Shown: positions 13,245-24,856 of the stretch, one piece after another
Position numbering within the stretch: position 1 is the first letter of the stretch
Layout of the letters: each line of letters starts with the position of its first letter
Origin: Theobroma cacao
Taxonomy: Eukaryota; Streptophyta; Magnoliopsida; Malvales; Malvaceae
Direction of reading: 5' to 3'
Length of the DNA stretch: 64,000 nucleotides
Assembly (NCBI RefSeq): GCF_000208745.1
Contig: NC_030852.1
Span: 34,022,159 to 34,086,158, forward strand
The notes under the pieces: model-generated
Database searches by the model: none
Told to the model about the DNA's origin: nothing
The model's input: the letters and a program-made list of their open reading frames with translations, nothing else
Program-made: the position numbers and the translations under genes

Positions 13245-16200
13245 CTACAACATGCCATCTGTCCTGGCAGGCAGCCGGCGGAAGAAGTTAATTGGCACTG
13301 GTGGCAACCTGTATCGAAATCTTGGGTGTCTCATCACATAGAACCCTGTCAAGGCTGCTATCACTTGAAATGGTGTCACAAACAACACTATGGCAGCTAC
13401 AAGGCAGAATGTGATAAAGATGGCAGTAGCACGTGGGTCTCGCCAGCTTAGTAGTGCTTGAAACCGCTCCCCCTGAGTTGCAACATCACCAATCACAGTC
13501 TGAATTCTACCAGCCACACTCCTCAACCGATCGTACCTCATTCTAACCAGCTCCGGGCTCTTGCTTGTGGGAAACGTATCAAATTCCTCATCAAGCTCAT
13601 CAGGGTGCACTGCCTCAGCTTGTGAAATCTTTGTGTTCATGTGAGGAGGATACCTTGGCCGATGGCGGAAGTTCCACACCCCTATTAGAAACATGTAGAG
13701 GAAAACTGTAGGCAAGATCAGTTCTGGGAGGCAAGCAAGCATTAGAAATAGCACATGAACCAGAACTGTTGTGATAGGATTCTTCCACATGCAGATATCC
13801 CCAAACCATTTCCCAACAGCAAACAATCCTGAGAAAACTGTCATTAGCCGGAAGAAATTTGCTTTGCTTTTACGCATGCTCCAAAGATGTGAGTCCACAT
13901 CAGACATATACTCAACTACCTCCTTCCGAAGTGGAGGCTCTGCCCGACCTAAACGTGCTGCCACTATATTGACTGCTTGATGGCGTAGCATATCTAGCTG
14001 CATCACACTGAAGGGCCTTACATAGTGCATTTTGGGTAGTAGTGGTCGTGAATATTGGCAAAGCATGTTTACAAAAGATGTACATGTGAATCGTATTGCC
14101 AAATGCAATTCCCCCATCTTCTTAACTCCAGTTGGATGAAGAACCAGCAAGGGATAAGAATGTGTGTAAACACGACCTGCTTCCAAAGTAGAGATGCGAA
14201 TCCTAACCTTCCCAATCTTCAGGTCCTTGTTTCCATTTGAACCCTTCTCCCCAAGCTGGCTGTTGTCAAATACACCAACTGTGAGAACGGTAGCTGGATC
14301 AAAAACTTCCCAAGTGTACTGCTCATTATACTTTGGAGACAGATTGTCAACAAGGGTGCGAGTGCGGATCCATTTGTGACCATACTTCGCTACACAGTAG
14401 GTATCTGATGTTCCCCTCCCATCTCGTGTTTTCATAGGATGGAGACCCACTGCATTTAAGATGCCAAGTTCCAAGACCCCAATTGGTGGCCTCCACAATT
14501 GCTTTGCTGTAGGGCGCAGATCACTGCTGTAGTGAGTAGACTCATCAAGCACATGATATCCTCCATCTAAACAAACACGAAGATGGATTCGGCTAGAAAA
14601 CTTCTCTTTCTTCAGCTGATCTACATCCACAGCAACTGGCTTTTCAAGGTTGAACCAACGAGAATGAATGATTCGATCATCAGCACGCTTTTCTATGGAG
14701 TTCAATGGTATAATGGCCCTCCCAATTATCTCATCTTTGCCAGGAGCCACACGATCCTCAACTGAAAGAACTAGATGATCTTCAAAGGGTTCAGCAGCAA
14801 CAAACAGAAGATCCTCATTCCAGATGGCATTCAGAGTCCGAGCCTGACATGGCTTTGTTTTCAGAACCTGGTTGCCTATTTGTGCCTTAACATACACATC
14901 AGGGAAACGGTTCTTCTCCGTTGGCACCAGATCTTGTGCCTCAACAACATTAACACGCACATACCACAGTCGTGGTGAATGATAAACTTTTGAACGTAGC
15001 ACTGTAAATGTAGCCGGTGTGCTATCAACAGGTGTAGCTGCATCAGAGTGCCACGCATCAGAAAAAGCCTCATCTGCTTGAGTTCCAATCCAGACAGCAA
15101 GCATCAGCTCACCCTTTATCTTCTCTCCCTTCTTATCCTTAAGCCGGTACCACTCTGGAGCCAGAGGACTATCTGGTGGGACGCGTAATGGAACCTCACT
15201 GATGTCAAACCTTATAATTCCAACAAAGTCATCTTTGACCAGATCCTTGTCCTTAATCACAACTTCTAATACAGAAGCTTGCATACGATCCCTTGAAAAT
15301 GCAAATACCTGGTTCCACTCAGGATTTTGCTTCTTCTCAAAGTGCTTTGTTATGCCTTTGTAGTTCCCAACCTTTACCTCCACAAATGGATCAATACTCC
15401 CAGTAACATCCATTGCAGGAAGTTCACGAGCTTTAACAACCCTTACATAGAGAAAATGCATCCGCTCAACAAGATCATATGTACTCGCAGTCTTATCTCC
15501 ATGGATAACACGCCCCCCGACAACTCTTCCCCCACCAAGAAAGGGACTGGTTTCTTTAAGTGCAAAATCAACAGGTTGTGCAGATGCTGCAGAGTACATG
15601 CGAACTAGCTTTGGAGGAGGTGGTTCTGGTTTCATCTCATCAGCAATATACTTCGGTACATGATGATGATGATGAACGGCTGGATCAGAAGAATGATGCT
15701 GATCATGTTGGTGTAGATTTGGGTTGGGAAGATGATGAAAGGTGTGTCTTGATTCAACTTTGTCTTTCATGGCCGGGCTTTGAACTGTTTGGGCATGCAT
15801 ATGAGTTACGTGGGGCTCGTGACTAGGCAAAGATTCAACAGCGGGTGCTGGGATTGAGGACTTTATGGATGGATCATCTGTAATATAAACTTTTAAGCCG
15901 AGCTCTCCTCTCACACGTGAAAATATCCCACGCTTTTCCAGAGGGTAGTGCAAGACAACAGCATCAGAGTAAGGAACGAATGAAGTTCCAGTGAGACAAA
16001 CCTTCCCGAGAAACGATCTGGTGTTAGAACCTTTGATATTATTGTAGACATACGCATCAAGAGAGAGATAATGGAGATTGGAAGGATCAGAGATGTTGAA
16101 GTAAAAGCTCTCATTCCAAACAGGGTTGAGATCCTTTTCTTTGATAGTGGTACGGAACTTCTGACCATCAAAGTAGAGCTCCACAAAGGAACTGGCTGAA

Positions 16201-16268
16201 CCTTGCCCATCTTTAGGCAAAAGATTGTGGGCACTGACCACATCAACCCCTAGCTTAAGGTTGCTCAT
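13245..16268 (-). CDS. Multiple C2 domain and transmembrane protein (MCTP/FTIP-like)
   Basis: Single-exon CDS of 1007 aa, typical for plant MCTPs, which tether ER to plasma membrane (notably at plasmodesmata) and in some cases help traffic proteins such as FT. The N-terminus MSNLKLGVDVVSAHNLLPKD opens the first C2 domain (about 1-125). A His-rich linker follows (about 165-205), then C2 domains at about 265-380, 430-550 and 595-715. The C-terminal phosphoribosyltransferase-C region has hydrophobic segments at about 808-867 and 948-978, ending in the conserved FFRRLPARTD tail. The start is the conserved MSNLKLG. The leader probably contains an intron: on the minus strand a good acceptor (ctgcag) ends at 16339, with a possible donor near 17615. 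By memory the closest Arabidopsis group includes At4g11610. The exact paralog is uncertain. Confidence 0.95.
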   Translation of the reverse strand: MSNLKLGVDVVSAHNLLPKDGQGSASSFVELYFDGQKFRTTIKEKDLNPVWNESFYFNISDPSNLHYLSLDAYVYNNIKGSNTRSFLGKVCLTGTSFVPYSDAVVLHYPLEKRGIFSRVRGELGLKVYITDDPSIKSSIPAPAVESLPSHEPHVTHMHAQTVQSPAMKDKVESRHTFHHLPNPNLHQHDQHHSSDPAVHHHHHVPKYIADEMKPEPPPPKLVRMYSAASAQPVDFALKETSPFLGGGRVVGGRVIHGDKTASTYDLVERMHFLYVRVVKARELPAMDVTGSIDPFVEVKVGNYKGITKHFEKKQNPEWNQVFAFSRDRMQASVLEVVIKDKDLVKDDFVGIIRFDISEVPLRVPPDSPLAPEWYRLKDKKGEKIKGELMLAVWIGTQADEAFSDAWHSDAATPVDSTPATFTVLRSKVYHSPRLWYVRVNVVEAQDLVPTEKNRFPDVYVKAQIGNQVLKTKPCQARTLNAIWNEDLLFVAAEPFEDHLVLSVEDRVAPGKDEIIGRAIIPLNSIEKRADDRIIHSRWFNLEKPVAVDVDQLKKEKFSSRIHLRVCLDGGYHVLDESTHYSSDLRPTAKQLWRPPIGVLELGILNAVGLHPMKTRDGRGTSDTYCVAKYGHKWIRTRTLVDNLSPKYNEQYTWEVFDPATVLTVGVFDNSQLGEKGSNGNKDLKIGKVRIRISTLEAGRVYTHSYPLLVLHPTGVKKMGELHLAIRFTCTSFVNMLCQYSRPLLPKMHYVRPFSVMQLDMLRHQAVNIVAARLGRAEPPLRKEVVEYMSDVDSHLWSMRKSKANFFRLMTVFSGLFAVGKWFGDICMWKNPITTVLVHVLFLMLACLPELILPTVFLYMFLIGVWNFRHRPRYPPHMNTKISQAEAVHPDELDEEFDTFPTSKSPELVRMRYDRLRSVAGRIQTVIGDVATQGERFQALLSWRDPRATAIFITFCLVAAIVLFVTPFQVIAALTGFYVMRHPRFRYRLPPVPINFFRRLPARTDGML

Positions 16269-19200
16269 CTGATGTTTAAGAGAGTGAGCTTGTTGAACGA
16301 AATGTGAAAGTGCCGAAAAGAAAGATAGCTATAGGTACCTGCAGTAGGAATAGGAAGTTACTATCGATTGGCAATGAACATCTATAACAGAAAAGAAAAA
16401 AAAATTGCATTGCAGGGAAGAAACAAATTACATGAAAAACTCATTGAATGTACTCTTGAATGAGACATATAGATTGTGATAGAACTACACAGATTATTAA
16501 TCTACCTTAGGCAACGGTCGTACATTTACCGTTAACTTTTCACTTTTCAGGGTAATGCAGGCAATGTTCACACAAGGAGAACATGCAATAGCAAAAGGAA
16601 ATTGAACACAACAAGCAACGCACCCTGATGACAGTGCTTATCATCTAACAGGCAAGAAAACCAATCAAGTACAGTGAAGCAAGGAGGAAAACTGATTCAC
16701 AAATATTATGAAACAGGACACATCTAAATGAAATGCCCACAAATTAAATACTTCCCTCTAAAGATGAATTTTCAGCTTAGAGAAAAGATTTTCCTATCTT
16801 CCTCCATGTTGATTTTTTTATTACTAATAAAATATTAACACAGAGCTGACCAAAAAATCAAGGTTTAAATTATTAAATTTGACTTAGAAAAAGCAAATCC
16901 ATTGTGTATAAATTAAAATTGAGAAAGAGAAACAAGTTGGTACTTTTTATAAAAGTATATGAGCAAAGCTACGACGTAAAAAGAAGATCTAAAACATGAT
17001 TTATAAAAAAAATGGTGCTACTACTTTGCACATGACTCTGCCACTCTTTAAGCTAAAGATCCTTATACCACGCTTAAAACACATGAGCTTTGCTCAGAAT
17101 ATACGCAATTTAACCATAGGATCTCAAAACTGTCTTCATCTCTCAAGAACAAAAGAAAAGAAAAGAGTAAAGCAAGAAAATAACAAAAAGAAAAGCTTCG
17201 ACTGTCTTTAATCTCCAAACAAATAATTAAATATCTCCGCACACACTGAAAACAAAACAATGTACTAGTTCTCAATTTCCTCGGTTTTCTTGGGTACCAA
17301 ACAGAGGTTAAATGGAAATCTATTTAATATAAACAATAAATTTGCCGTTAAAAGTGCTCAAAAAGCCTACAAAACTGAACAATGAAAAGAAGGCATCAGT
17401 TAAACTTTACTCAACGGAAGGATATATTATTTTTCTTCCCCGTAAAAAGAAACAAAAAAATCGAACTTTCTTGATAAAAATCCACAATGTACTTCGAAAG
17501 TAAGATAATCAGAGCTAAAAAGCGTAAAGCTAGACTCAGCTGTTTCAAGCTGGTCATTGAAATGCTATTACCAAAAAAAAAAAAAAAAAAAACAAAAAAA
17601 AACGATAGAAATTACACCTTCTCTGAAATGTGAGCTGAAACGTCTTCAAACTGGAACCATTTACTTCAAAGAAATGGCAAGCTCCCCTTCATAAAAATAG
17701 TTTGCATTTGCAATGCATTAAAGTTTCTGAGACAGTAAAAGAAAAGCAAAAGAGTTATTGCAGATTAAGCCTAAGCACGATAATCGAGGGGAGTGATACA
17801 GAAAGAAAACAACAATGCAGCCATTTGATAGCAGGAAAAAGGCCAATGGCAAAAAGAGAAAATTTCTATTCGTTCCAAGTAGTGATGGCAAAACAGGGTC
17901 GTTTTCGGTTCTGATTCGTCGTTTTGACTCCTACGTATCGGCTTTTAAGATTTTTCAAATGAGCGAGGAGGGTTCTTAAGCTGTGGACCACCTTCTTGTG
18001 ATTATCATGAGGTGTGATCTCGGTGCCCATATCTTTTATCTGGTGGTGGTAATAAAACGATACCTTTACCGATGTCTGTACGAAATTGGACAAGTTACTT
18101 GGACCGCTTGGATTCTATGCTGTAATTTTTTCTGACGGCGGCTGGTGCCTACTTCCTAAAAACTTTTGCTAATCAATTGACATTTGAGTAAAACAGTAGT
18201 TCCTATAATTTTTAAAAATTATTTGCATTTCAACCTCAAGCTTTACTGTTCAATTCTCATACATCCCTGCTGCAAGTCGGGAGTTATCACCTATAGGAAG
18301 GAACATGGAAAAATGAAAATGGATTTCCCTCCTTCGCTTGGCCTTTCCAAGCCATCAATTGGCGAAGTGGTCAACCGCTCTGATTCTACCGTGCCACGTA
18401 AAGCCTGTCGACGTCATTAATGCGGCCATGTGGCGGTTTCAATGCTGGAGCTCGCAGGCCTCGTGCGTGTTTCTCACTTTCACGAAAATAAATGAAGATC
18501 AGAAACTTAATCTGGTGGCCTCGTGATTACCGAACACCCAAGATCACCATCCTAGTATCATATCGGCGACGATCGTTACACGTGGGGGTCTATGTCGATA
18601 GTATGATTGTGATTTTATGAACAGCATGGGTTTTTGGTTTCCAGTCACATGGGCCAACTCGTGCAGCCTTGCACCTCGCTCCGATATCGAGGCAGTGTTT
18701 GTGTACAGATTGCATGATTGGCATGCAGAGTTTCTGGAAGATAAGCCAAAGACTACAAGACAGGAGCGTAAGACAAACGGTGTCGTCTGGGTTCCCTCTT
18801 CTCTTTCACTTGTACTTTTCATGTTTCACGTGTATTTACTATTTAGTATTTACTATGGTAGTACTAATTGTTAAATCTTTTAGATTTCTACCATGTACTA
18901 TGGCCTACAAAACTTTGTGGTCTATAAGATTGAATGCCAAGTTGAGTTGTTTTCTATGTTATATTCTTATTTTTGGACAATAATTAAAAAAATGAGTAAG
19001 AATTATATAATACAAAAATATGAATTACGATATTTTTCTTTGTTCTCTTTAGTTTGATAATAAATTAAAATTATTTTTAAAGTTTAAAATTACATATATG
19101 AGATACTTTTGATGAAGATTTATTTTTAGTATCAAATATGTAATTAATTAATTAATTTAATATTTTTATATATAAAAATCTATTGAAATAGAAAATATAC

Positions 19201-19595
19201 AACATATTTAACTTTTTTTTTATAATGTCTGAACCTTAGTTGCTCATCAAAATTATGATATGAAGGTAAATATATCATAATTTAAACTAAATTAGTTAAA
19301 AGTTTCATCACATTATTCCCTATAAAAGAGACAATTAATTTTGCAGTGCCAATTAATAACTAGTTTCGATATTTCTCTTATTCTTTTGAGATTGTTAGAC
19401 ACAATTTTCAGTAACTCATATAGGTGAATTTGACATATATCATTAAAATCTATAAAATTGAAAAGTTAACAATTTGTAAACTATGAAAGCTTGAATGAGG
19501 GTTGCATTATTTTTAGTGGACGTATTAATGTTTTTAAAATTTTTTGAATTTTTTTTTAAATTTAAATAAATTTTTGTCGACATAATGCTTAAAAT

Positions 19596-20060
19596 AAGTT
19601 TTTATTATTTTATTATATTTAATCAAGTCTTATATTTTTATTTTGAATCTAATAAGCTTTTATAATTAATAATTAATTAATTATTATTAATCAAAATACT
19701 ATTTGTCATTTTATATGCACATGGTACTAATATGATACTAATATAAAAAGTAAAAAATATTACATAGTCATATTATTGTATCTCGTCATCATTAATTACA
19801 ATATGTCAATATATTACATCATTTTCAATTAAGACACGTTAGTATATCATATTAGTTTCACTTGGTATAGAATGATAAATGGTAATTTGATTAAGTCAAT
19901 TATTAATCATAAAAGTTTATTTGATTTAAAATAAAAATATAAATACTTATTTAGTTTAAAATAAAAATTTAAGAGTTTATTTAGTTTAAAATGAAAATTT
20001 AAGAGTTTATTTAGTTTAAAATGAAAATATAAGGGTTTAATGTAATAAAAAAATAAAAAT
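19596..20060. mobile_element. AT-rich foldback (long inverted repeat) element
   Basis: The left arm, about 19596-19745, reads inverted in the right arm, about 19835-20060. For example, the left caaaatactatttgtcattt matches the right aaatggtaatttgat read inverted, and left ctaatatgatactaa matches right ttagtatatcatattag. Arms are diverged, so the element is old. The right arm is longer because a 30-bp unit is repeated. No coding capacity. A MITE or Mutator-like non-autonomous element fits; class is not certain. Confidence 0.55.
19921..20040. repeat. Four tandem copies of a 30-bp unit
   Basis: Units start at 19921, 19951, 19981 and 20011, each exactly 30 bp, of the type ttagtttaaaatgaaaattt followed by aagagtttat. 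The middle two differ at a single position; the outer two are more diverged. They sit inside the right arm of the foldback element, whose left arm has only one equivalent unit, so the amplification happened after the arms formed. Confidence 0.8.
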
Positions 20061-20176
20061 TTTATTAAATTTTTTTAATTTATGATTTTTTAGTTATTAT
20101 ATTTTTGCAATATTACAATAAAGAATATAAACAAAATTAAAACAATAATCCAAGTGTTAATTAGATAATGAATACT

Positions 20177-20217
20177 CAAGTCAAGCGTTTTTTTTTTTTT
20201 GACCAAGTCAAGCGTTT
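20177..20217. repeat. Poly(T) mini-insert flanked by a 14-bp direct repeat
   Basis: The 14-mer caagtcaagcgttt occurs at 20177-20190 and 20204-20217. Only ten T and gac separate the copies. On the minus strand this reads gtc followed by a poly(A) tail bounded by target duplications, as expected for a tail-only retroposition. The three terminal T of the first copy may belong to the insert, making the shortest certain duplication 11 bp. Confidence 0.55.
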
Positions 20218-20589
20218 AATTATAAACTTCAAATATTCACTCATTATATATATATTTTTAAAGTAATTCAGTCATTATATTAGAAACAAAAGTATGGATT
20301 AATAAGTAAACTTAACTTGTTCATTCAAAATGAGGAAAAAGTAAATTTAAACTTGAATAAATGTCATTTTCTTTGTAGTAAAAGATTTCAATAAATGCTT
20401 TTGTCAAGAGAGAGAATCAAGAAAAAAAAAATTGAATTAGACCAGAAAGGGTTGCTCCGATTATCCTTATCTGTACTCTGCAGTCAATTGGCAGGTGAAG
20501 AAACGAGATAGTGAGGAAACAAACTAAACAAAGGCGGAAGAGAACAGGTATCATATCAACGGAGAAGGAACTGAAAAAATTAAGGAAAA

Positions 20590-23565
20590 ATGAAGCTCAA
20601 AGTATATGCTGAGCGGATGTCGCAGCCATCTCGTGCTGTCATCATCTTCTGCAAGTAATTCTTTAACTCTTGTATTTCATAATTTCTTGCTTCCTTCACG
20701 CGGCTGTAGCGACGATCATCTGGGTCTTCCTCTTTTAATTTTGCTTTATTTCCTCTTTCTTTTTTTCTTTTTAATTTTAGGGTAAATGGTATAGACTATG
20801 AGGAGATCAAAGTAGACATCTCAAAGCGTCAGCATTTAACTCCTGAATTCGCAGGTACTTTGTATAATTCAAATTATACACAAATTGGTTATTACTCGAA
20901 ATTATCAATTAGTGTTTTGTATAAGTGAATAAGCAGGCACAGTTGACGGGACTTATAAATTGTTTCCACAGTAAGTACTAAGTTTTTGCAACAGGTTCAT
21001 ATATATTCCAATGATGTTGTTGCAGATATAAATCCTATGAAAAAGGTGCCAGCCATTGTTGATGGAAGATTTAAGTTGTTTGAGAGGTACTTATAGAAGA
21101 CTTCTCTTACCCCTGTTTTTTTTTTTTTTGCCCTTTTCCCCTTATTTCAAGGTTAGATATATATTAACTAATTTATTTGTTGCAGCCATGCCATTCTTAT
21201 CTACCTTGCTTGTGCATTTCCTGGAGTTGCGGATCATTGGTAAGTCCAGTTGCTGTCTCTTATGGCAAAATTTTTTTTTTTTTTAATTATGTGCTATGTT
21301 ACATGATGTCTTGGGGAACTTAGGATGGACATGGGTAGTGTGTATTGATCTTGTTTTCCAGAAAGAGTGTCCAGCAAAAGCATGGAATGAAAGTCTTCTT
21401 TCATTCTTTGCTTATTGCTTGGAGTTCCTTGCCCACCTTCTAGATGTATGTAGAGTGCTACATCAGTTTTGTCACATAGATATTGAACAACTTCAATGGT
21501 ATGTCCACGACTCTGTGTCCTGTGATGTTAAAATTAGAAGGATTTTATGACACAACCAAGTCATGTGCTGAAAAAAAAAAAAAAAACCAAGTCATGTGCT
21601 GATGTCTATGTACTATATAGGTCACTGTTTTACAGAATGTTATCACTATATTTTGGCACTTCTCACATTTAGTTTGAATCTGTTGCCCATTTATTAATCA
21701 GTTTTCCTGTCCATGTTTCAAGGTATCCTGCTGATCTTTTCAAGAGAAGTAAGATTCACTCAGTGTTGGACTGGCATCACTCAAACTTACGTCATGGTGC
21801 AGGTGTATAATCAACCCTGAAAAGATTCAAACCATATAAGTTTTCTTCTTTCTTCATAGTGATTGATCATTGATGATATGAGATAATATCTGTTGTATCT
21901 GCATTCATTGATGCCTTTTTTTTTATGACTGTTTCTACCTTTTTGGATCAATGCTATTACACAGTCTTATTAAATGACAATTATGTACTTTGAGGTAGGC
22001 ATTTTAAGCATCAGATCTGTGCACTTGTATCCCTTAATCAGCATTGGACTATCAGAGATGCTAGGATTACTTCCATTCTTTACTTTTGGCATCCTTCCCG
22101 TCACTACATATACATGCTTGTGTTTAAACACAAACAAATTCACTTTTGGTTATCCATGTCACTTTGTTACCTCCTATTGTTACACATGATTGTCTTTGTG
22201 GTTATAGATTTCAATGTTCCCTTGGTTTGGTGGCTATGCTTTAGAACTTGATGCTTCTCTTTTCAGTCACATATGTTCTGAATACTACACTAGCACCAGC
22301 TCTTGGCCTTCCGTTGAATCCACGAGCAGCTGCTGAAGCTGAGAAACTTCTGACCTCTTCTCTGTCAAAGATAGAGTCCATTTGGCTCAAGGGTAGTGGA
22401 CGTTTCCTGCTGGGTGGGAACCAACCAACCATAGCAGATCTTAGCCTTGTTTGTGAATTAATGCAACTTGAGGTATATTTGTTATCACTTGATGTTTTTG
22501 TCCACATTTGAATTCTTTTTTTTGTCATTACTTCTCTGGTGGAACATAATATTCTATCATAGAGAATCAGCTGTGCTCCCCATAGATGACCTCTTTTCTT
22601 GAAGGCAGGAATCCACAGCCATCCATAATCATATCAACAGCAAGAGCAACAAAGCCTTTCACAGTACTGTTACACTGATCTCCCCACTGTGCACTGTTTA
22701 GGACCATATTTCTATAAGCTCAATAAAAATTGAGGTCGTTTTTGTAGTTATTATTTATTCGTCTTTTGGTCTGCCTCTCCTCCTATTGACATGCACAACC
22801 ACTCATGCAGAGAAAAACACAAGCTGGCATGGCATCTCTCACCTAGTTCACTTGAGTCATAGTTCTTTATTGGGGAGCATCAATGTCAGGTTTCTAATCT
22901 GGAAAGGAAAAATATACACAAATCTGCAGGTCTTACATCAACATTCATGAATTTTCTGCTTATTAACTATGCATAAATGGAAAATGTGCCTAGTTTATTT
23001 TTTTGGGCTTTCACTCATACTTTTTCATGTACTATTTGCAGTGGAATAGATTGCCATGTTAATCTGTTTCTTTTGAACATAGCTGAAACCTAGGCCAGAG
23101 ATTTATCTCTGTTTTGCTCTTAAGGTGCCCATAATTAACTTGCACTGCTCACCGTGATATACACAACTCCACTTTATGTTATTTGGTGACAATTCTAAGT
23201 GGAAAAAGGTTATGTATATATGTTATGACTATGATTGGTTATTTCAGAATCTTTATTCCTTCTTGGCTCGGTAATCTATATATGTGCCAAGAGAATGGAA
23301 TTATATGGAAAGACGTCGAGATTTCGATAATAAAATTTCTTGGATGTAGGTTTTGGAGGAGAAGGATCGCTCTAGGTTACTGGGCCCACACAAGAAAGTT
23401 CAGCAGTGGATCGAGAATACAAGAAATGCTACGAGACCTCACTTTGATGAAGTGCATAAGGTAATCTTCAAAGTCAAAGAAAAACTACAGAATCAGCGAT
23501 TAAAGGGAGCATCAAATGATGGAACGGAATCTAGTATGAAAAAGCCGTTACTCTCTAAAATGTGA
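20590..23565 (+). CDS. GSTT: Theta-class glutathione S-transferase
   Basis: Conjugates glutathione to electrophiles; theta GSTs in plants also show glutathione peroxidase activity on organic hydroperoxides. Exons: 20590-20654, 20781-20854, 21026-21086, 21186-21239, 21723-21802, 22267-22472, 23350-23565, giving 251 aa with all junctions GT-AG and in frame. The N-terminal thioredoxin-like domain begins MKLKVYAERMSQPSR, with the theta-class catalytic Ser at position 11. The glutathione-site motif KVPAIVDG is in exon 3 and FESHAI spans exons 3-4. The helical C-terminal domain includes NTTLAPALGLPLNP and ADLSLVCELMQLE. The protein ends in SKM, a plant-type PTS1 peroxisomal tripeptide. From memory, Arabidopsis GSTT1-3 likewise end in PTS1-like signals. 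Confidence 0.94.
21555..21601. repeat. Poly(A) mini-insert flanked by a 16-bp direct repeat, in GST intron 4
   Basis: The 16-mer accaagtcatgtgctg occurs at 21555-21570 and 21586-21601, with a pure A tract between and overlapping the second copy (21571-21586). Nothing but A was inserted. This is the cleanest of four such structures in the window and looks like a retroposon tail with its target duplication. Confidence 0.7.
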
Positions 23566-24856
23566 TGAGCGAAAACTGCATTACTTGTTTTTATCACAAG
23601 ATCTTGTGGGGTTGAGTTTCTTTATAAAATAGAGGCTACAGTCTTTGTATAATAAGCAACTATTAGCTTATAAATCATATACGTGTGCAACATAATAGTT
23701 TATGTTGCAAGTTCGTAATTAGATTTTTTGTCAACTGTAGTAACACTGTAACAGGTTCTCTCCCTTACTCTTGGATCATGGTGGTAGACCTTAAAATTTC
23801 ATTCATCTAAAGCTCCTCTTGTTTGATCAGAAATAGCTGACATGGAAGACACCCAAAATCCATAGCTAAATAAATGAAACTGAAGAAAAAACGGCGTATA
23901 TAATAACTCAAGATTTTGGTATCCTTATATTGTTTTAATCGTTCTAGTACATCTTTGAAGTTTACAGCTAAAATTTCTATAATTTCTTATTCACTTCCTT
24001 TGTCCCCCTCACAGAATAATCTAGGACATTTCTCTTTGCGGAAACATGCAAATAATTATTTAGGTATACTCGTTAAAGCAAAGCATGGAAACAATCCTTT
24101 CATGGGTGAATCCTGTATATGGACGCTCCCAATGTAACAGTCATGCCTGGCATTTAAGGCTAGTGAGTTTCTCCACCTAAAGGGAATATACTCTTCAGTT
24201 TCTTCTCACCATAATAATGACAATATATGAATGAATATACTCTTTTATATATTCTGTTCCAATTGTATAGCTTAATGCCATCACTTTGACCTTCTAATTA
24301 TTATATGCTTTTTACTAAACTGAGTAGCAAACTTGTCATTGTGATAAATGTCAATGAAAAATGTCAATGCTCTTGTTTAAGTCTCAACAATAGTATAGTA
24401 CCCTTGCATTCCAATTGTCTCGGGAGGACATATGAACGAAGGAGCCAAGATGCCTGCAGAGCAACTGCATTTTCAACCATTAAAGAGGCAATAGAAATCC
24501 CAGTGGTCGCCTATTATTAAAAAATATTTGAACCAAAACCAGAACATCCAAATTACAGCTATTTGAGTTGGAAATATTTAAACCAACAGCTCAGCTGCAT
24601 CAGCATTCAGGGCTGTCATGTTCATGCCATTGACCTATCATGGAGCGAATGTTTTACAACTATTTTATTAATTGGTCAACTACTGAATGTAGTAACTAAT
24701 AATAATTATTGAGTGCAGGAAAAACGTGCACTCAAATTTGGAGCCAATAATACGTGCAACCATGTCCAGAGGCAACTCTCTTTAGGAGAAGATGCAGCTT
24801 TCTCCCACTAGAAAAACCAGAAACAAAAGCACTGAACAGATAGAAACTCCACCGAT
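23566..24856. other. Intergenic region between GST and GT47 genes
   Basis: Contains the GST 3' UTR and the promoter and leader of the downstream GT47 gene. No ORF with recognisable protein similarity and no clear transposon termini were seen. Confidence 0.5.

Larger units (their letters stand above)
16269..20589. other. Divergent intergenic region between MCTP and GST genes
   Basis: The proximal part (16269 to about 18100) probably holds the 5' leader and leader intron of the MCTP gene. A poly(A)-rich tract lies at 17573-17602. No coding gene is evident. About 18950-20400 is strongly AT-rich and contains the foldback element (19596-20060) and a poly(T) mini-insert (20177-20217). The last 150 nt should contain the GST promoter and leader. 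Confidence 0.55.

Noticed and set aside
13026..13451. Plus-strand ORF at the 3' end of the MCTP gene
   Set aside because: Mostly antisense to the conserved MCTP C-terminus, which is clearly the real coding strand.
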